A stretch of DNA of 64,000 nt from contig NZ_JACNMM010000007.1 of NCBI RefSeq assembly GCF_020529025.1, positions 186,001 to 250,000 of the forward strand, read 5' to 3'. A program made the translations under genes and the position numbers. Below the pieces are notes generated by a model, which did no database searches, was not told the DNA's origin, and worked only from the letters and a program-made list of their open reading frames with translations. Source of the DNA: Oceaniglobus trochenteri. GTDB lineage: Bacteria > Pseudomonadota > Alphaproteobacteria > Rhodobacterales > Rhodobacteraceae. Position 1 is the first letter of the stretch. The number at the start of each line of letters is the position of its first letter. Shown here piece after piece: positions 52,863 through 61,550 of this stretch.

Positions 52863-54146
52863 ATGAATTTCCTGAGAACCACACTTGCGGCCCCGATTGC
52901 CCTTGCCGCATTTTCCGCACCTGTCTGGGCCGCAGATTGCCCGATCAAGGTGGGTGTCCTGCATTCCCTGTCCGGCACGATGGCGATTTCCGAAACCACG
53001 CTGAAAGACACGGTTCTGATGCTGGTGGACAAGCAGAACAAGGCCGGGGGCCTTCTTGGCTGTCAGATCGAACCGGTGGTCGTTGACCCCGCCTCCGACT
53101 GGCCGCTGTTCGCCGAGAAGGCCCGCGAACTGCTGAGCGTGCAAGAGGTCGATGTCATCTTTGGCGGCTGGACCAGCGTGTCGCGCAAATCGGTGCTGCC
53201 GGTGATCGAGGAACTGAATGGCCTCATGTTCTATCCCGTGCAGTACGAGGGCGAGGAAAGCTCGAAAAACGTCTTCTACACCGGGGCCGCGCCGAACCAG
53301 CAGGCAATCCCGGCGACGGATTACTTCCTGGACGAACTGGGCGTCGAGAAATTCGCGCTTCTGGGCACCGATTACGTCTACCCACGCACGACCAACAACA
53401 TTCTGGAAAGCTATCTTGCGTCCAAGGGCGTATCCGAGAACGATATCTTCGTGAACTACACACCGTTCGGGCATTCCGATTGGTCGAAGATCGTGGCCGA
53501 TGTCGTCGCTCTTGGTGCCGACGGCAAGAAGGTCGGGGTGATTTCCACCATCAACGGCGATGCCAATATCGGGTTCTACAAGGAACTTGCCGCTGCGGGC
53601 ATCAATGCCGACGACATCCCCGTCATCGCGTTCTCGGTGGGCGAAGAGGAACTGTCGGGTCTGGATACCACCAACCTTGTCGGGCATCTGGCCGCGTGGA
53701 ATTACTTCATGTCATCGGACACGCCCGAGAACGCCGAATTCGTCAAGGACTGGCACGCATTCATCGGTGACGAAAAGCGTGTCACGAACGACCCGATGGA
53801 AGCCACCTATATCGGTTTCAACATGTGGGCAAATGCGGTGACGGCAGCGGAAAGCACCGAAGTGGATGCCGTGCGCGCCAAGATGTACGGGCAGGAATAT
53901 CCCAACCTGACAGGCGGCACCGCGGTGATGAACGGCAACCACCACCTGTCCAAACCCGTCCTGATCGGCGAGATTCAGGAAGACGGTCAGTTCGACATCG
54001 TCAGCCAGACCGATGTGGTTGCGGGCGACGCCTGGACCGATTTCCTGCCTGCCTCGGCGGTGTTGAAATCGGATTGGATGGAGCTTGGCTGCGGGATGTA
54101 CAACACCGAAACCGAGACCTGCGTCCAGATCAAATCCAACTACTGA
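52863..54146 (+). CDS. urtA: Urea ABC transporter substrate-binding protein UrtA
   Basis: This 427-residue receptor has a signal peptide, MNFLRTTLAAPIALAAFSAPVWA, cleaved before ADCPIKVGVLHSLSGTMAISE. It continues DTVLMLVDKQNKAGGLLG, FGGWTSVSRKSVLPVIEELNGLMFYPVQYEGEESS and FYTGAAPNQQAIPA, all diagnostic of UrtA. GGGGAG precedes ATG 52863. It captures urea or short amides in the periplasm and is the first gene of urtABCDE. Confidence 0.96.
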   Translation: MNFLRTTLAAPIALAAFSAPVWAADCPIKVGVLHSLSGTMAISETTLKDTVLMLVDKQNKAGGLLGCQIEPVVVDPASDWPLFAEKARELLSVQEVDVIFGGWTSVSRKSVLPVIEELNGLMFYPVQYEGEESSKNVFYTGAAPNQQAIPATDYFLDELGVEKFALLGTDYVYPRTTNNILESYLASKGVSENDIFVNYTPFGHSDWSKIVADVVALGADGKKVGVISTINGDANIGFYKELAAAGINADDIPVIAFSVGEEELSGLDTTNLVGHLAAWNYFMSSDTPENAEFVKDWHAFIGDEKRVTNDPMEATYIGFNMWANAVTAAESTEVDAVRAKMYGQEYPNLTGGTAVMNGNHHLSKPVLIGEIQEDGQFDIVSQTDVVAGDAWTDFLPASAVLKSDWMELGCGMYNTETETCVQIKSNY

Positions 54147-54167
54147 TCAAAACCTGACGAAACGGGA

Positions 54168-54187
54168 ACGGGGGGCCTGCCCCCCGT
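54168..54187 (+). other. GC-rich stem-loop between urtA and urtB
   Basis: An eight-base perfect inverted repeat (ACGGGGGG / CCCCCCGT) with a four-base loop lies in the urtA-urtB gap, 18 bases before the urtB ATG. It resembles the stems after the two SBP_bac_5 genes and may stabilise urtA mRNA or limit readthrough. Confidence 0.6.
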
Positions 54188-54205
54188 CGCCTGATAGGAA
54201 ACATC

Positions 54206-56182
54206 ATGAAAATCAGAGTTTTGGCCGCCCTCGTGCTGGGGCTGGCCTGCGGGTCGGTTGCCGCACAGACCGCCCGAACCGCGCCAGACGGCCTTGAACC
54301 GGTGCAAACCATCCTGCAGGAGAACCGCCTGCTGATCGAGCAGGGTTCGCGCACCACCATCGGCCCTGTCATCGACGCGCTGGCCAACAGCGGCCTGCCC
54401 CAGGCCCAGGCCGTCCTGCAGGCATGGCAGGCCAAGGATATGTGGCAGCGCAAGTCAGACGGGTTGTTCTTTGCCGGGCAGAAAGCCGACGGCAGCTATA
54501 CCCTGACCGACTTCGACAGCGGCGAAACAGTTGGCCGTGCGGACAAGAACGCGCTTGACCAGATCAAGCCGAACTCGGGTATCCGCGCGCTGATCGGTGC
54601 GGCGCTGGTGCAGTTTCAGCTCTCTGATCCCGATCCGGCGTTGCGTGCCGATGCCGTGGCCACGATGGCGCGCAGGGCCGATGCGTCGATGCTGGCCCCG
54701 CTGCGCGCGTCGATTCCCGGTGAAACCGACCCCGCCCTGCTGGCACAGAAAAAGCGGCTCGAAGCGCTTTTGACCATGGCATTCGACCCCGATGATGCCG
54801 CGCGCGTTGCTGCGATCGATGCGGCGGGCAGCGATCTGGGCCTTGATCTGCGCGCCACGCTGAACCCACTGGTCGCCACCCGGCGCGCGGTCTCCGCGGG
54901 GGCCGTGCCCGAGGGCTTGAACATTGCGCGCCAACTGACCCCAGGCACCGACGCCTTGCCCCGGGCCGAGGCCTGGGCGATGCTGGTGCAGGCCGGGCTG
55001 GCAGCGCCGCTGAAAACTCCCCATGACCGCAACGCCGCGCTGGAACAGCATATCGAAAAGGGCAAGGTCGGCGGCGTTCCTCTGGTGCAGCTGAACAGCG
55101 AGGCAAAGCGCGATCAGGCCTATGCCAATCTGGCGGCGGCGGGCCTTGTGACAGGGTATGTCCCGGCTGAGGAACAGGCCAGAACACTGGAAAGCCACAG
55201 CTTTTACGATGAATACCTTGAACCTTCCGCGCCCGTCACCGAAGCGGCGCAGGCGGCGCTGACGCGGATCGCCCTGAAGGTCGGCGCCAATCAGGCGCTG
55301 GATCTGGGGCTGGATGCACTGTCGCTGGCGTCGATCTATTTCCTGGCGGCAATCGGACTGGCGATCACCTTTGGCGTCATGGGCGTGATCAACATGGCCC
55401 ATGGCGAATTCATCATGATGGGTGCCTATACCGGCTATGTCGTGCAACAGGTGGTGCCGGGGCACACCCTGTCGATCATCGTGGCGATCCCGGCGGCCTT
55501 CGCCGTCACCTTCATGGCCGGCGTCGCGCTGGAGCGGCTAATCATCCGGCACCTGTACCAGCGCCCGCTGGAATCGCTGCTGGCCACCTTCGGTGTCTCG
55601 ATCGTATTGCAGCAGTTGGCCAAGAACATCTTCGGCACCCAGGCCCGTCCGCTGACGGCGCCTGCCTGGCTTGACGGCGCTTGGGTCGTGAACGACGTCG
55701 TGTCGATCAGCTTCATCCGCATTGCGATTTTCGTGCTGGCGCTGCTGTTCCTTGCGCTGTTCCTATTCATCATGAAGCGCACGCGCCTTGGCCTGGAAAC
55801 CCGCGCCGTCACGCAGAACCCGCGCATGGCCGCATCCATGGGGATCAACCCGGCGCGGGTGAACATGCTGACCTTCGGGCTGGGGTCGGGCATCGCCGGG
55901 ATCGCGGGTGTTGCGATCGGGCTGTTTGCCAAGGTCACGTCGGAAATGGGCGGCGGCTATATCGTCCAGAGCTTCATGACCGTGGTGGTCGGCGGCGTCG
56001 GCAACATCTGGGGCACGCTGGCCGGGGCTGTCATGATCGGATTCACCCAGAAAGGGATCGAGTGGTTCAACCCCTCGAACACCCTGGCGGCCCAGACCTA
56101 CATGATCGTGTTCATCATCATCTTCATCCAGTTCAAGCCCCGGGGCATCATCGCCCTCAAGGGCCGCGCGGCGGGGGATTAA
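54206..56182 (+). CDS. urtB: Urea ABC transporter permease UrtB with long N-terminal domain
   Basis: This is 658 residues, long for the family. A signal-like N-terminus (MKIRVLAALVLGLACGSVAAQ) leads into about 340 mostly helical, periplasm-like residues. These include the HEAT-like stretches DPDPALRADAVATMARRAD and DPDDAARVAAIDAAG. The LivH-type permease starts near residue 368: LSLASIYFLAAIGLAITFGVMGVINMAHGEFIMMGAYTGY. TRLGLETRAVTQNPRMAASMGINPARVNMLTFGLGSGIAG follows. Proteobacterial UrtB proteins often have such an extension, but its task is not known to me. Confidence 0.95.
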   Translation: MKIRVLAALVLGLACGSVAAQTARTAPDGLEPVQTILQENRLLIEQGSRTTIGPVIDALANSGLPQAQAVLQAWQAKDMWQRKSDGLFFAGQKADGSYTLTDFDSGETVGRADKNALDQIKPNSGIRALIGAALVQFQLSDPDPALRADAVATMARRADASMLAPLRASIPGETDPALLAQKKRLEALLTMAFDPDDAARVAAIDAAGSDLGLDLRATLNPLVATRRAVSAGAVPEGLNIARQLTPGTDALPRAEAWAMLVQAGLAAPLKTPHDRNAALEQHIEKGKVGGVPLVQLNSEAKRDQAYANLAAAGLVTGYVPAEEQARTLESHSFYDEYLEPSAPVTEAAQAALTRIALKVGANQALDLGLDALSLASIYFLAAIGLAITFGVMGVINMAHGEFIMMGAYTGYVVQQVVPGHTLSIIVAIPAAFAVTFMAGVALERLIIRHLYQRPLESLLATFGVSIVLQQLAKNIFGTQARPLTAPAWLDGAWVVNDVVSISFIRIAIFVLALLFLALFLFIMKRTRLGLETRAVTQNPRMAASMGINPARVNMLTFGLGSGIAGIAGVAIGLFAKVTSEMGGGYIVQSFMTVVVGGVGNIWGTLAGAVMIGFTQKGIEWFNPSNTLAAQTYMIVFIIIFIQFKPRGIIALKGRAAGD

Positions 56183-56186
56183 GACC

Positions 56187-57419
56187 ATGCAACGCTCGTT
56201 CTTCGCCCGCAATCCTTCGGCCCTGGTGTTCATCAGCATCCTGGCCATAACGGTTCTTCTGGTCACGATCTTCTCGGATGCCTTTGGCGTCGGGCCGATT
56301 TCAACATCCTTCGTCAAGACCCTGGGCAAGACCCTTTGCCTGTGCCTGGTCGCGCTGGCGATGGATCTGGTCTGGGGATATTGCGGCATCCTCAGCCTGG
56401 GCCATTTCGCGTTCTTCGGCCTGGGCGGCTACATGATCGGCATGTGGCTGATGTATCGCCGCACCCATGACATCGTGGTGGCGTCGATGGCCGAAAGCGC
56501 CCTGCCCCCCACCCCGCAGGACATCACCGATGCCATCGCCAACCAGATCTTCGGCGTGGTCGGGTCGGCCGATTTTCCGCTGATCTGGTACTTTGCCGAC
56601 AGCCTGTTCCTGCAACTGGCCCTTGTCGTGCTGGTTCCCGGGCTGCTGGCGCTGGTGTTTGGCTGGCTGGCCTTCCGCAGCAGGGTCGCGGGTGTCTATC
56701 TGTCGATCCTGACACAGGCCATGACGCTGGCCCTGTCGCTGTATCTGTTCCAGAATGACAGCGGCCTGCGGGGAAACAACGGGTTGTCCGGCCTGCAGAA
56801 CCTGCCGGGGCTGGACCAGGTGCCACAGTCGGTGGTGTCGGTCTGGTTCCTCTGGGGCTCGGCGCTGGCGCTGGCGCTGGGGTATTTGCTGGCCGCTTGG
56901 CTGGTGTCGGGAAAGTTCGGGTCGGTCATGCGCGGGATCCGTGACAACGAGGCCCGCGTGCGGTTCCTCGGCTACTCGGTCGAAACCTTCAAACTGGTGG
57001 TCTTTACCCTGACCGCCTGCATCGCCGGTATCGCGGGGGCGCTGTATTACCCGCAGGCCGGCATCGTGAACCCCGCCGAGATCGCGCCGATTGCCTCGGT
57101 CTATCTCGCGGTCTGGGTGGCCATCGGCGGGCGCGGCCGGCTTTACGGCGCGGTGATCGGCGCGGCCTTCGTCAGCCTTGTGTCGTCGTGGTTCACTGGC
57201 GGTCAGGCCCCTGACGTGCCGCTGGGGTTCTATACCATCAAGTGGGTCGACTGGTGGCTGATCGTACTTGGGCTGTCCTTCGTTCTGGTGACGCTTTTCG
57301 CGCCCAAGGGCATCGGCGGTCTGGTCGATCTTTGGGTCCACCGCAAAAGCCCCGACCGCCACGGCGCGGATCTGGGGCCAAGTGCGGGTGCGCTGCGTGA
57401 ACAGGAGGCCTCGGAATGA
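56187..57419 (+). CDS. urtC: Urea ABC transporter permease UrtC
   Basis: This 410-residue LivM-type permease has LGKTLCLCLVALAMDLVWGYCGILSLGHFAFFGLGGYMIGMWL. A periplasmic insertion follows, then FRSRVAGVYLSILTQAMTLALSLYLFQNDSGLRGNNGLSG, GSVMRGIRDNEARVRFLGY and the C-terminal LFAPKGIGGLVDLW. It pairs with UrtB. The gap to urtB is four bases, and the stop overlaps urtD by ATGA. Confidence 0.96.
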   Translation: MQRSFFARNPSALVFISILAITVLLVTIFSDAFGVGPISTSFVKTLGKTLCLCLVALAMDLVWGYCGILSLGHFAFFGLGGYMIGMWLMYRRTHDIVVASMAESALPPTPQDITDAIANQIFGVVGSADFPLIWYFADSLFLQLALVVLVPGLLALVFGWLAFRSRVAGVYLSILTQAMTLALSLYLFQNDSGLRGNNGLSGLQNLPGLDQVPQSVVSVWFLWGSALALALGYLLAAWLVSGKFGSVMRGIRDNEARVRFLGYSVETFKLVVFTLTACIAGIAGALYYPQAGIVNPAEIAPIASVYLAVWVAIGGRGRLYGAVIGAAFVSLVSSWFTGGQAPDVPLGFYTIKWVDWWLIVLGLSFVLVTLFAPKGIGGLVDLWVHRKSPDRHGADLGPSAGALREQEASE

Positions 57420-58156
57420 GCACGCTTCTCGAAGTATCCGGCGTTTCCGTCAGCTTTGACGGGTTCCGCGCCATCAGCAACCTCAGCTTCCGGATCGCCA
57501 AGACAGAATTGCGCGCCGTGATCGGGCCGAACGGGGCCGGCAAGACAACGTTCATGGACATCGTCACCGGCAAGACCAGGGCAGACGAGGGCCGCATTTC
57601 ATGGGGCGATGAGGGCACATCCCTGCGCGGTCTGTCCGAGGCCCGCATCGCGCGCATGGGGATCGGGCGAAAGTTCCAGAAACCCACCGTGTTCGAGGAT
57701 CAGACCGTGCAGGAAAACCTGCTGATGGCCCTGAAGAACAAGCGCGGCGTGTTCGGCGTACTGTTCTATCGCCCGTCGGATCGCGATCTGGACCGCGTGG
57801 CGGAATGGGCAGGTGAAATCGGGTTGGCCGATCATCTGCTGCGCAAATCGGGTGAACTGTCGCACGGACAGAAACAATGGCTGGAAATCGGCATGTTGCT
57901 GGCGCAGGACCCCCGGCTTCTGCTGATCGATGAGCCTGCTGCCGGCATGACGCCGCAGGAGAGGGAAAAGACCACCGACATCCTGGTGAAAGCCGCCCGG
58001 ACCCGCGCGGTTGTCGTGGTGGAGCACGACATGGATTTCGTGCGGCGGCTGAACTGCAAGGTCACGGTGCTGCACGAAGGCTCGGTCCTGGCCGAGGGCA
58101 GCCTGGACCACGTCACCGCCAATCAGGCGGTGGTTGATGTATACTTGGGACGCTGA
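57416..58156 (+). CDS. urtD: Urea ABC transporter ATPase UrtD
   Basis: This 246-residue ATPase has Walker A GPNGAGKTT and DIVTGKTRADEGRISWGDEGT. The unusual signature LSHGQKQWLEIGMLLAQDP is typical of UrtD, followed by Walker B LLIDEPAAGM and VVEHDMDFVRRL. It is the LivG-like subunit of the urea importer. Three bases separate it from urtE. Confidence 0.96.
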   Translation: MSTLLEVSGVSVSFDGFRAISNLSFRIAKTELRAVIGPNGAGKTTFMDIVTGKTRADEGRISWGDEGTSLRGLSEARIARMGIGRKFQKPTVFEDQTVQENLLMALKNKRGVFGVLFYRPSDRDLDRVAEWAGEIGLADHLLRKSGELSHGQKQWLEIGMLLAQDPRLLLIDEPAAGMTPQEREKTTDILVKAARTRAVVVVEHDMDFVRRLNCKVTVLHEGSVLAEGSLDHVTANQAVVDVYLGR

Positions 58157-58159
58157 ATC

Positions 58160-58855
58160 ATGCTGGAAATCGACAATCTCACCCTGCACTACGGCCACAG
58201 TCAGATCCTTTACGACATTTCGCTACGGGCGGAACCCGGCAAGATCACCTGCGTGATGGGCACCAACGGCGTTGGCAAGACCAGCCTGATGCGCGCCATT
58301 TCCGGCACCCACCCCCGTTCGGGCGGCGGTGTCAGCCTTGATGGCGAACCGCTGGGCAAATTGCCCGCCCATGTGCTGGCGAACAAGGGCGTGGCCTATG
58401 TCCCGCAGGGGCGCGAGATATTTCCGCTGCTCACCGTGCGCGAAAACCTCGAGACCGGGTTCAGTTGTTTGCCCAAGGACGAACACGTCATTCCAGACGA
58501 GATCTACGAGCTGTTCCCCGTGCTCAGGCAGATGCAGTCCCGGCGCGGCGGCGATCTTTCGGGCGGGCAGCAGCAACAGCTGGCCATCGCCCGCGCCCTG
58601 ATCCTGAAGCCCCGGTTGCTGCTGCTGGACGAACCGACCGAGGGCATCCAGCCCAACATCGTTCAGCAGATCAGCGACGTCATCCGCCACCTGCGCGACA
58701 CCCGCGACATGATCATCGTCCTGGTCGAGCAGTATTTCGACGTGGCCTACGACCTGGCCGACCGGTTCCTGGTGCTGCGAGGCGGGCGCATGATCCTCGA
58801 CGGAGACCGCGACACCATTACACGCGGTGAATTGCTGGCTGGCGTTTCGGTCTAG
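58160..58855 (+). CDS. urtE: Urea ABC transporter ATPase UrtE
   Basis: This 231-residue LivF-like ATPase has GTNGVGKTSLMRAISGTHPRSGG, VPQGREIFPLLTVRENLETGF, signature LSGGQQQQLAIARALILKP, Walker B LLLDEPTEGIQPNIV and VEQYFDVAYDLADRFLVLRGG. It is the last gene of urtABCDE. A weak five-base inverted repeat (58870-58884) lies just downstream and might help termination. Confidence 0.96.
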   Translation: MLEIDNLTLHYGHSQILYDISLRAEPGKITCVMGTNGVGKTSLMRAISGTHPRSGGGVSLDGEPLGKLPAHVLANKGVAYVPQGREIFPLLTVRENLETGFSCLPKDEHVIPDEIYELFPVLRQMQSRRGGDLSGGQQQQLAIARALILKPRLLLLDEPTEGIQPNIVQQISDVIRHLRDTRDMIIVLVEQYFDVAYDLADRFLVLRGGRMILDGDRDTITRGELLAGVSV

Positions 58856-59028
58856 CCCGATCCTTGGTGGCCTGCAAACCAGGCGGCTTGCCCGTATAAT
58901 GCGTTGATTGCCCATGCTTTACATCAACCGGGCATTCGTGCGGCGGGCGGGGCCAGAACCTTCCCATGGCAATTGCCGCCAGATCTTTCCAACGCCATGG
59001 ACCCGCCGGACCCCGGGCCGCAATGCCT

Positions 59029-59157
59029 GTCCGCCTCAACACCGACCGGCGTGTCGTAGAACGCGGATCGGCTGAGCCGATCCAGCTTGCCTTGCCGACT
59101 GATGCCCAGTTCAGGGTCATCCAGTTTGCTCATCGCGCGTTTCTTCACGGGGCGCAC
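59029..59157 (-). pseudogene. IS3-family transposase OrfB N-terminal remnant
   Basis: A short leftward frame reads VKKRAMSKLDDPELGISRQGK and then LDRLSRSAFYDTPVGVEAD. This fits the beginning of IS3-group OrfB proteins, which typically read H-P-E-L-S-I-x-R-Q-C-x-L-L-x-I-S-R-S-S-F-Y-Y. The conserved DDE core does not follow; after about 40 codons the similarity stops. It is a scrap of a decayed element. The match is short and from memory, so confidence is moderate. Confidence 0.5.
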
Positions 59158-59259
59158 CGCTTCTGCCCTTCGGGCAAAAATCTGTTCTCGACCGCCAGCC
59201 TCCCAATCTTGGCATGGCGTTCATTGATTTCTGCTTCTGTCGGTCCTTCCGGTTTTGAC

Positions 59260-59508
59260 TCCACAAGCAAGAACTTCGGTCATGCCTTCAACAGCCTGAT
59301 GCTTTCATGCGCGGATCTGTGCTTCATCGCAGACGAAGCGTCGATTCATCCGACCTGCCCGCAGATCGTTTTCGGCAATCGCGGTATGTTGCACGTCCGC
59401 GCTCAGGTGCGCATTGCACGTCTGGATGTGCATTCCGGCACCTACGGCGGGGTGATGCCCAATGCCGCCAACCGCCTCATCGGGTTTCTGGCCGACCTGA
59501 TCGGTTCT
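59260..59508 (+). pseudogene. M20-family peptidase internal fragment
   Basis: A rightward frame of about 83 codons reads STSKNFGHAFNSLML, CADLCFIADEAS, PQIVFGNRGMLHVRAQV and LDVHSGTYGGVMPNAANRL. This follows the order seen in M20 dipeptidases: a G-S-x-N-F region, A-D-x-x-x-x-x-D, P-x-I-x-x-x-x-R-G, and R-D-L-H-S-G-x-x-G-G-x-x-x-N. The N-terminal metal site and the C-terminal half are missing, and the EE pair before the SxNF region is lost. It is a dead fragment, cut at the point where the convergent EamA gene ends. Confidence 0.6.
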
Positions 59509-59523
59509 CCCCGGCCACCCGGC

Positions 59524-60432
59524 TCATCCGGGGATGTCGGGCAGTGCGCGGGCATTCTTGCGCCAGATCAGCCCGATGCCCGACCCGACGATCACGGCGG
59601 CTCCGGCGATCATCGCGCCGTCGGGAACATCGCCGAACACCAGCCACCCCATGACCACAGCCCATGGCAGGATCGTGTACTGAAATGGCGTGATAAGCGC
59701 CGCATCACCCAATTTCAGCGCGCGGTTGACGCAGACATGCGCCAGCATCGCCACCACTCCCAGAAAGCCCAGCAGCGCGAAATCGGGGGCCGTGGGCGCC
59801 ACCCATGTGGCGGGGCCAAGGACAAGCCCCGCGACCAGCGCGCCGACGATCTGCCAGAACACCAGCACCGTGTCGGGCGTGCCGCGCAGGCTTCGCCCGG
59901 TGATCATCATGCCGGCAAAGCTGGCCATGCCGATCAGCGCGACGATCATTGGCCATGGGTCGATCACCCCCGCCGGGTCCAGCGCGATCACCACGCCGAC
60001 AAAGCCGATGGCGATGAATGACCAGCTGCGCCAGCCCACAGGTTCCTTGAGCAGGAAGGGCGAAAGCGCTGCAACCAGCAGCGGCACGGCCAGCCAATAG
60101 GTCATCACATCGGCCAGCGGCAGGAACCGCACCGCCCAATAGAAACAGAACACCTCAAGCGTGGAAAAGACCACGCGCAGCGCCTGAATTCCCGGCCGTT
60201 CCACCCGCACCAGCCGCCTCAGCCCGAAACGCCAGAGGATCGGCGCCAGAACGATCAGGGCAACGACGCTGCGCACCAGAAGAACCTGGCCAACCGAATA
60301 GGTGGCAACCAGCCATTTGCCCATGGTGTCATTGGCGGCAAACAGGAACATCCCGACCAGCATAAGTGAGACGCCCAGAAGTGCTGGGGAAAGACGCCAC
60401 CAGCTGGGGGCGGAAACGGTGGCGGTACTCAT
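59524..60432 (-). CDS. EamA/DMT-family transporter
   Basis: This 302-residue membrane protein has about ten hydrophobic helices in two EamA repeats, beginning LLGVSLMLVGMFLFAANDTMGKWLVATYSVGQVLLVRSVVALIVL. It continues with EVFCFYWAVRFLPLADVMTYWLAVPLLVAALSPFLLKEPVG, and in the second half AHVCVNRALKLGDAALITPFQYTILPWAVVMGWLVFGDVP. The family exports or exchanges metabolites and amino acids; the substrate is unknown. It is 68 bases downstream of the TRAP binding-protein gene on the same strand. Confidence 0.9.
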   Translation of the reverse strand: MSTATVSAPSWWRLSPALLGVSLMLVGMFLFAANDTMGKWLVATYSVGQVLLVRSVVALIVLAPILWRFGLRRLVRVERPGIQALRVVFSTLEVFCFYWAVRFLPLADVMTYWLAVPLLVAALSPFLLKEPVGWRSWSFIAIGFVGVVIALDPAGVIDPWPMIVALIGMASFAGMMITGRSLRGTPDTVLVFWQIVGALVAGLVLGPATWVAPTAPDFALLGFLGVVAMLAHVCVNRALKLGDAALITPFQYTILPWAVVMGWLVFGDVPDGAMIAGAAVIVGSGIGLIWRKNARALPDIPG

Positions 60433-60455
60433 GGATCGGCAAGCCTCACATGCGG

Positions 60456-60479
60456 GCGGCGCCCCCGAGGGGACGCCGC
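60456..60479 (-). terminator. Imperfect GC-rich stem-loop after dctP
   Basis: GCGGCG (60456-60461) pairs with CGCCGC (60474-60479), with an inner C-run pairing a G-run. It lies between the dctP stop and the EamA start. No T-run follows, so it may be a weak terminator or an mRNA-stabilising end. Confidence 0.4.
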
Positions 60480-60500
60480 AATCGGGGTTTGGGTCGGCGA

Positions 60501-61505
60501 TCAGCCGCGGATTTCGTCCAGCTTCGCGCGGATCGCCTCGACCACGTCAGAGCCGATGGTTTCCGCGTGCTTTTCATAGACAGACTGTACGGCTTCGCGA
60601 ATGCGCTCCATCTCGGCCGGATCGACCTCGTTGAAGGACATACCCGCCTCCTGCACCGCGGCAAGCGATTTGCTGGACAGGGCGCGGCTTGCGGCGCGCT
60701 GTGCGTCTCGGCCCACGGCGCCGCATTCCTTCAGGATCGCGTGCTCTTCATCGGAATAACTGTCCCAGATCGGCTTGGAGAACAGCAGCATGAACGGCGT
60801 GTAGGCGTGGCGCGTGGCCGACAGGTAATCCTGCACCTCGTAGAACTTCGAGGTATCGATGGTGACATAGGGATTTTCCTGCGCGTCGATGGTCTTGGTT
60901 TCCAGCGCGGTGAACACCTCGCCAAAGGCCATGGGCATGGCATTGGCGCCGAGGTTCTGGAATGTGTCGAGGAAGATGTTGTTCTGCATCACGCGCACGC
61001 GCATGCCTTCGAAATCTTCCAGCTTGGTCACCGGGTGCAGCGAGTTGGTGAGATTGCGGAAACCGTTCTCCCAGTAGGCCAGGTTGATCAGCCCCGAATT
61101 TTCCATCTTGCCCGAGATCATGTCACCGAAATCGCCGTCCAGCACGGCGTCGGCCTCGGATTCGTCGGCGAACAGGAAGGGCAGGTCGAACACGCCAAGG
61201 GCCGGTTCGATCCCAACCAGCGGCGAAGTCGAGGTGATGACCATCTCCTGGGTGCCCGAGCGCAGCGCCTGGGTGGCCTGAAGGTCATCGCCCAGCGACG
61301 AGGACCAGAAGGCGTTCAGCGTCCATTTGCCGTCGGTCTTGTCGACGATGCATTCGCGCATGGCCGCCACGCCGTCGGCGACGGGGTGGGTTTCGGACAC
61401 GCCGTTGGACAGGGTCAGGGTGCGTTCCTGGACCTCGGCCATGGCCGGCAGGGCAACGCCGGCGGCCAGGATGGCCGTCAGACTGAGGTTGGCTAGGGTC
61501 TTCAT
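60501..61505 (-). CDS. dctP: TRAP transporter substrate-binding protein (DctP)
   Basis: This 334-residue protein has signal peptide MKTLANLSLTAILAAGVALPAMA, then EVQERTLTLSNGVSETHPV. DctP landmarks are FDLPFLFADESEADAVLDG, AYWENGFRNLTNSLHPV, GMRVRVMQNNIFLDTFQNLGANAMPMAFGEVFTALETKTIDAQENPY. The Arg in MRVRVMQN is the usual carboxylate-binding residue, so the ligand is an organic acid. GGAGG precedes ATG 61505. With a denD-like gene divergent nearby, a C4 sugar acid such as D-erythronate is possible (inference). Confidence 0.94.
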   Translation of the reverse strand: MKTLANLSLTAILAAGVALPAMAEVQERTLTLSNGVSETHPVADGVAAMRECIVDKTDGKWTLNAFWSSSLGDDLQATQALRSGTQEMVITSTSPLVGIEPALGVFDLPFLFADESEADAVLDGDFGDMISGKMENSGLINLAYWENGFRNLTNSLHPVTKLEDFEGMRVRVMQNNIFLDTFQNLGANAMPMAFGEVFTALETKTIDAQENPYVTIDTSKFYEVQDYLSATRHAYTPFMLLFSKPIWDSYSDEEHAILKECGAVGRDAQRAASRALSSKSLAAVQEAGMSFNEVDPAEMERIREAVQSVYEKHAETIGSDVVEAIRAKLDEIRG

Positions 61506-61550
61506 GTTGGTCTCCTCCACATGTTCTGTTTGGTTCTGGTTCTCACCCTG

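Larger units (their letters stand above)
58856..59523. other. Decayed 0.67-kb stretch with gene remnants
   Basis: No intact gene is visible between urtE and the EamA permease gene. The stretch contains an IS3-type transposase scrap on the minus strand (59029-59157) and an M20 peptidase fragment on the plus strand (59260-59508). Coding bias looks weaker than in flanking genes. It marks a former insertion and deletion site. Confidence 0.6.
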
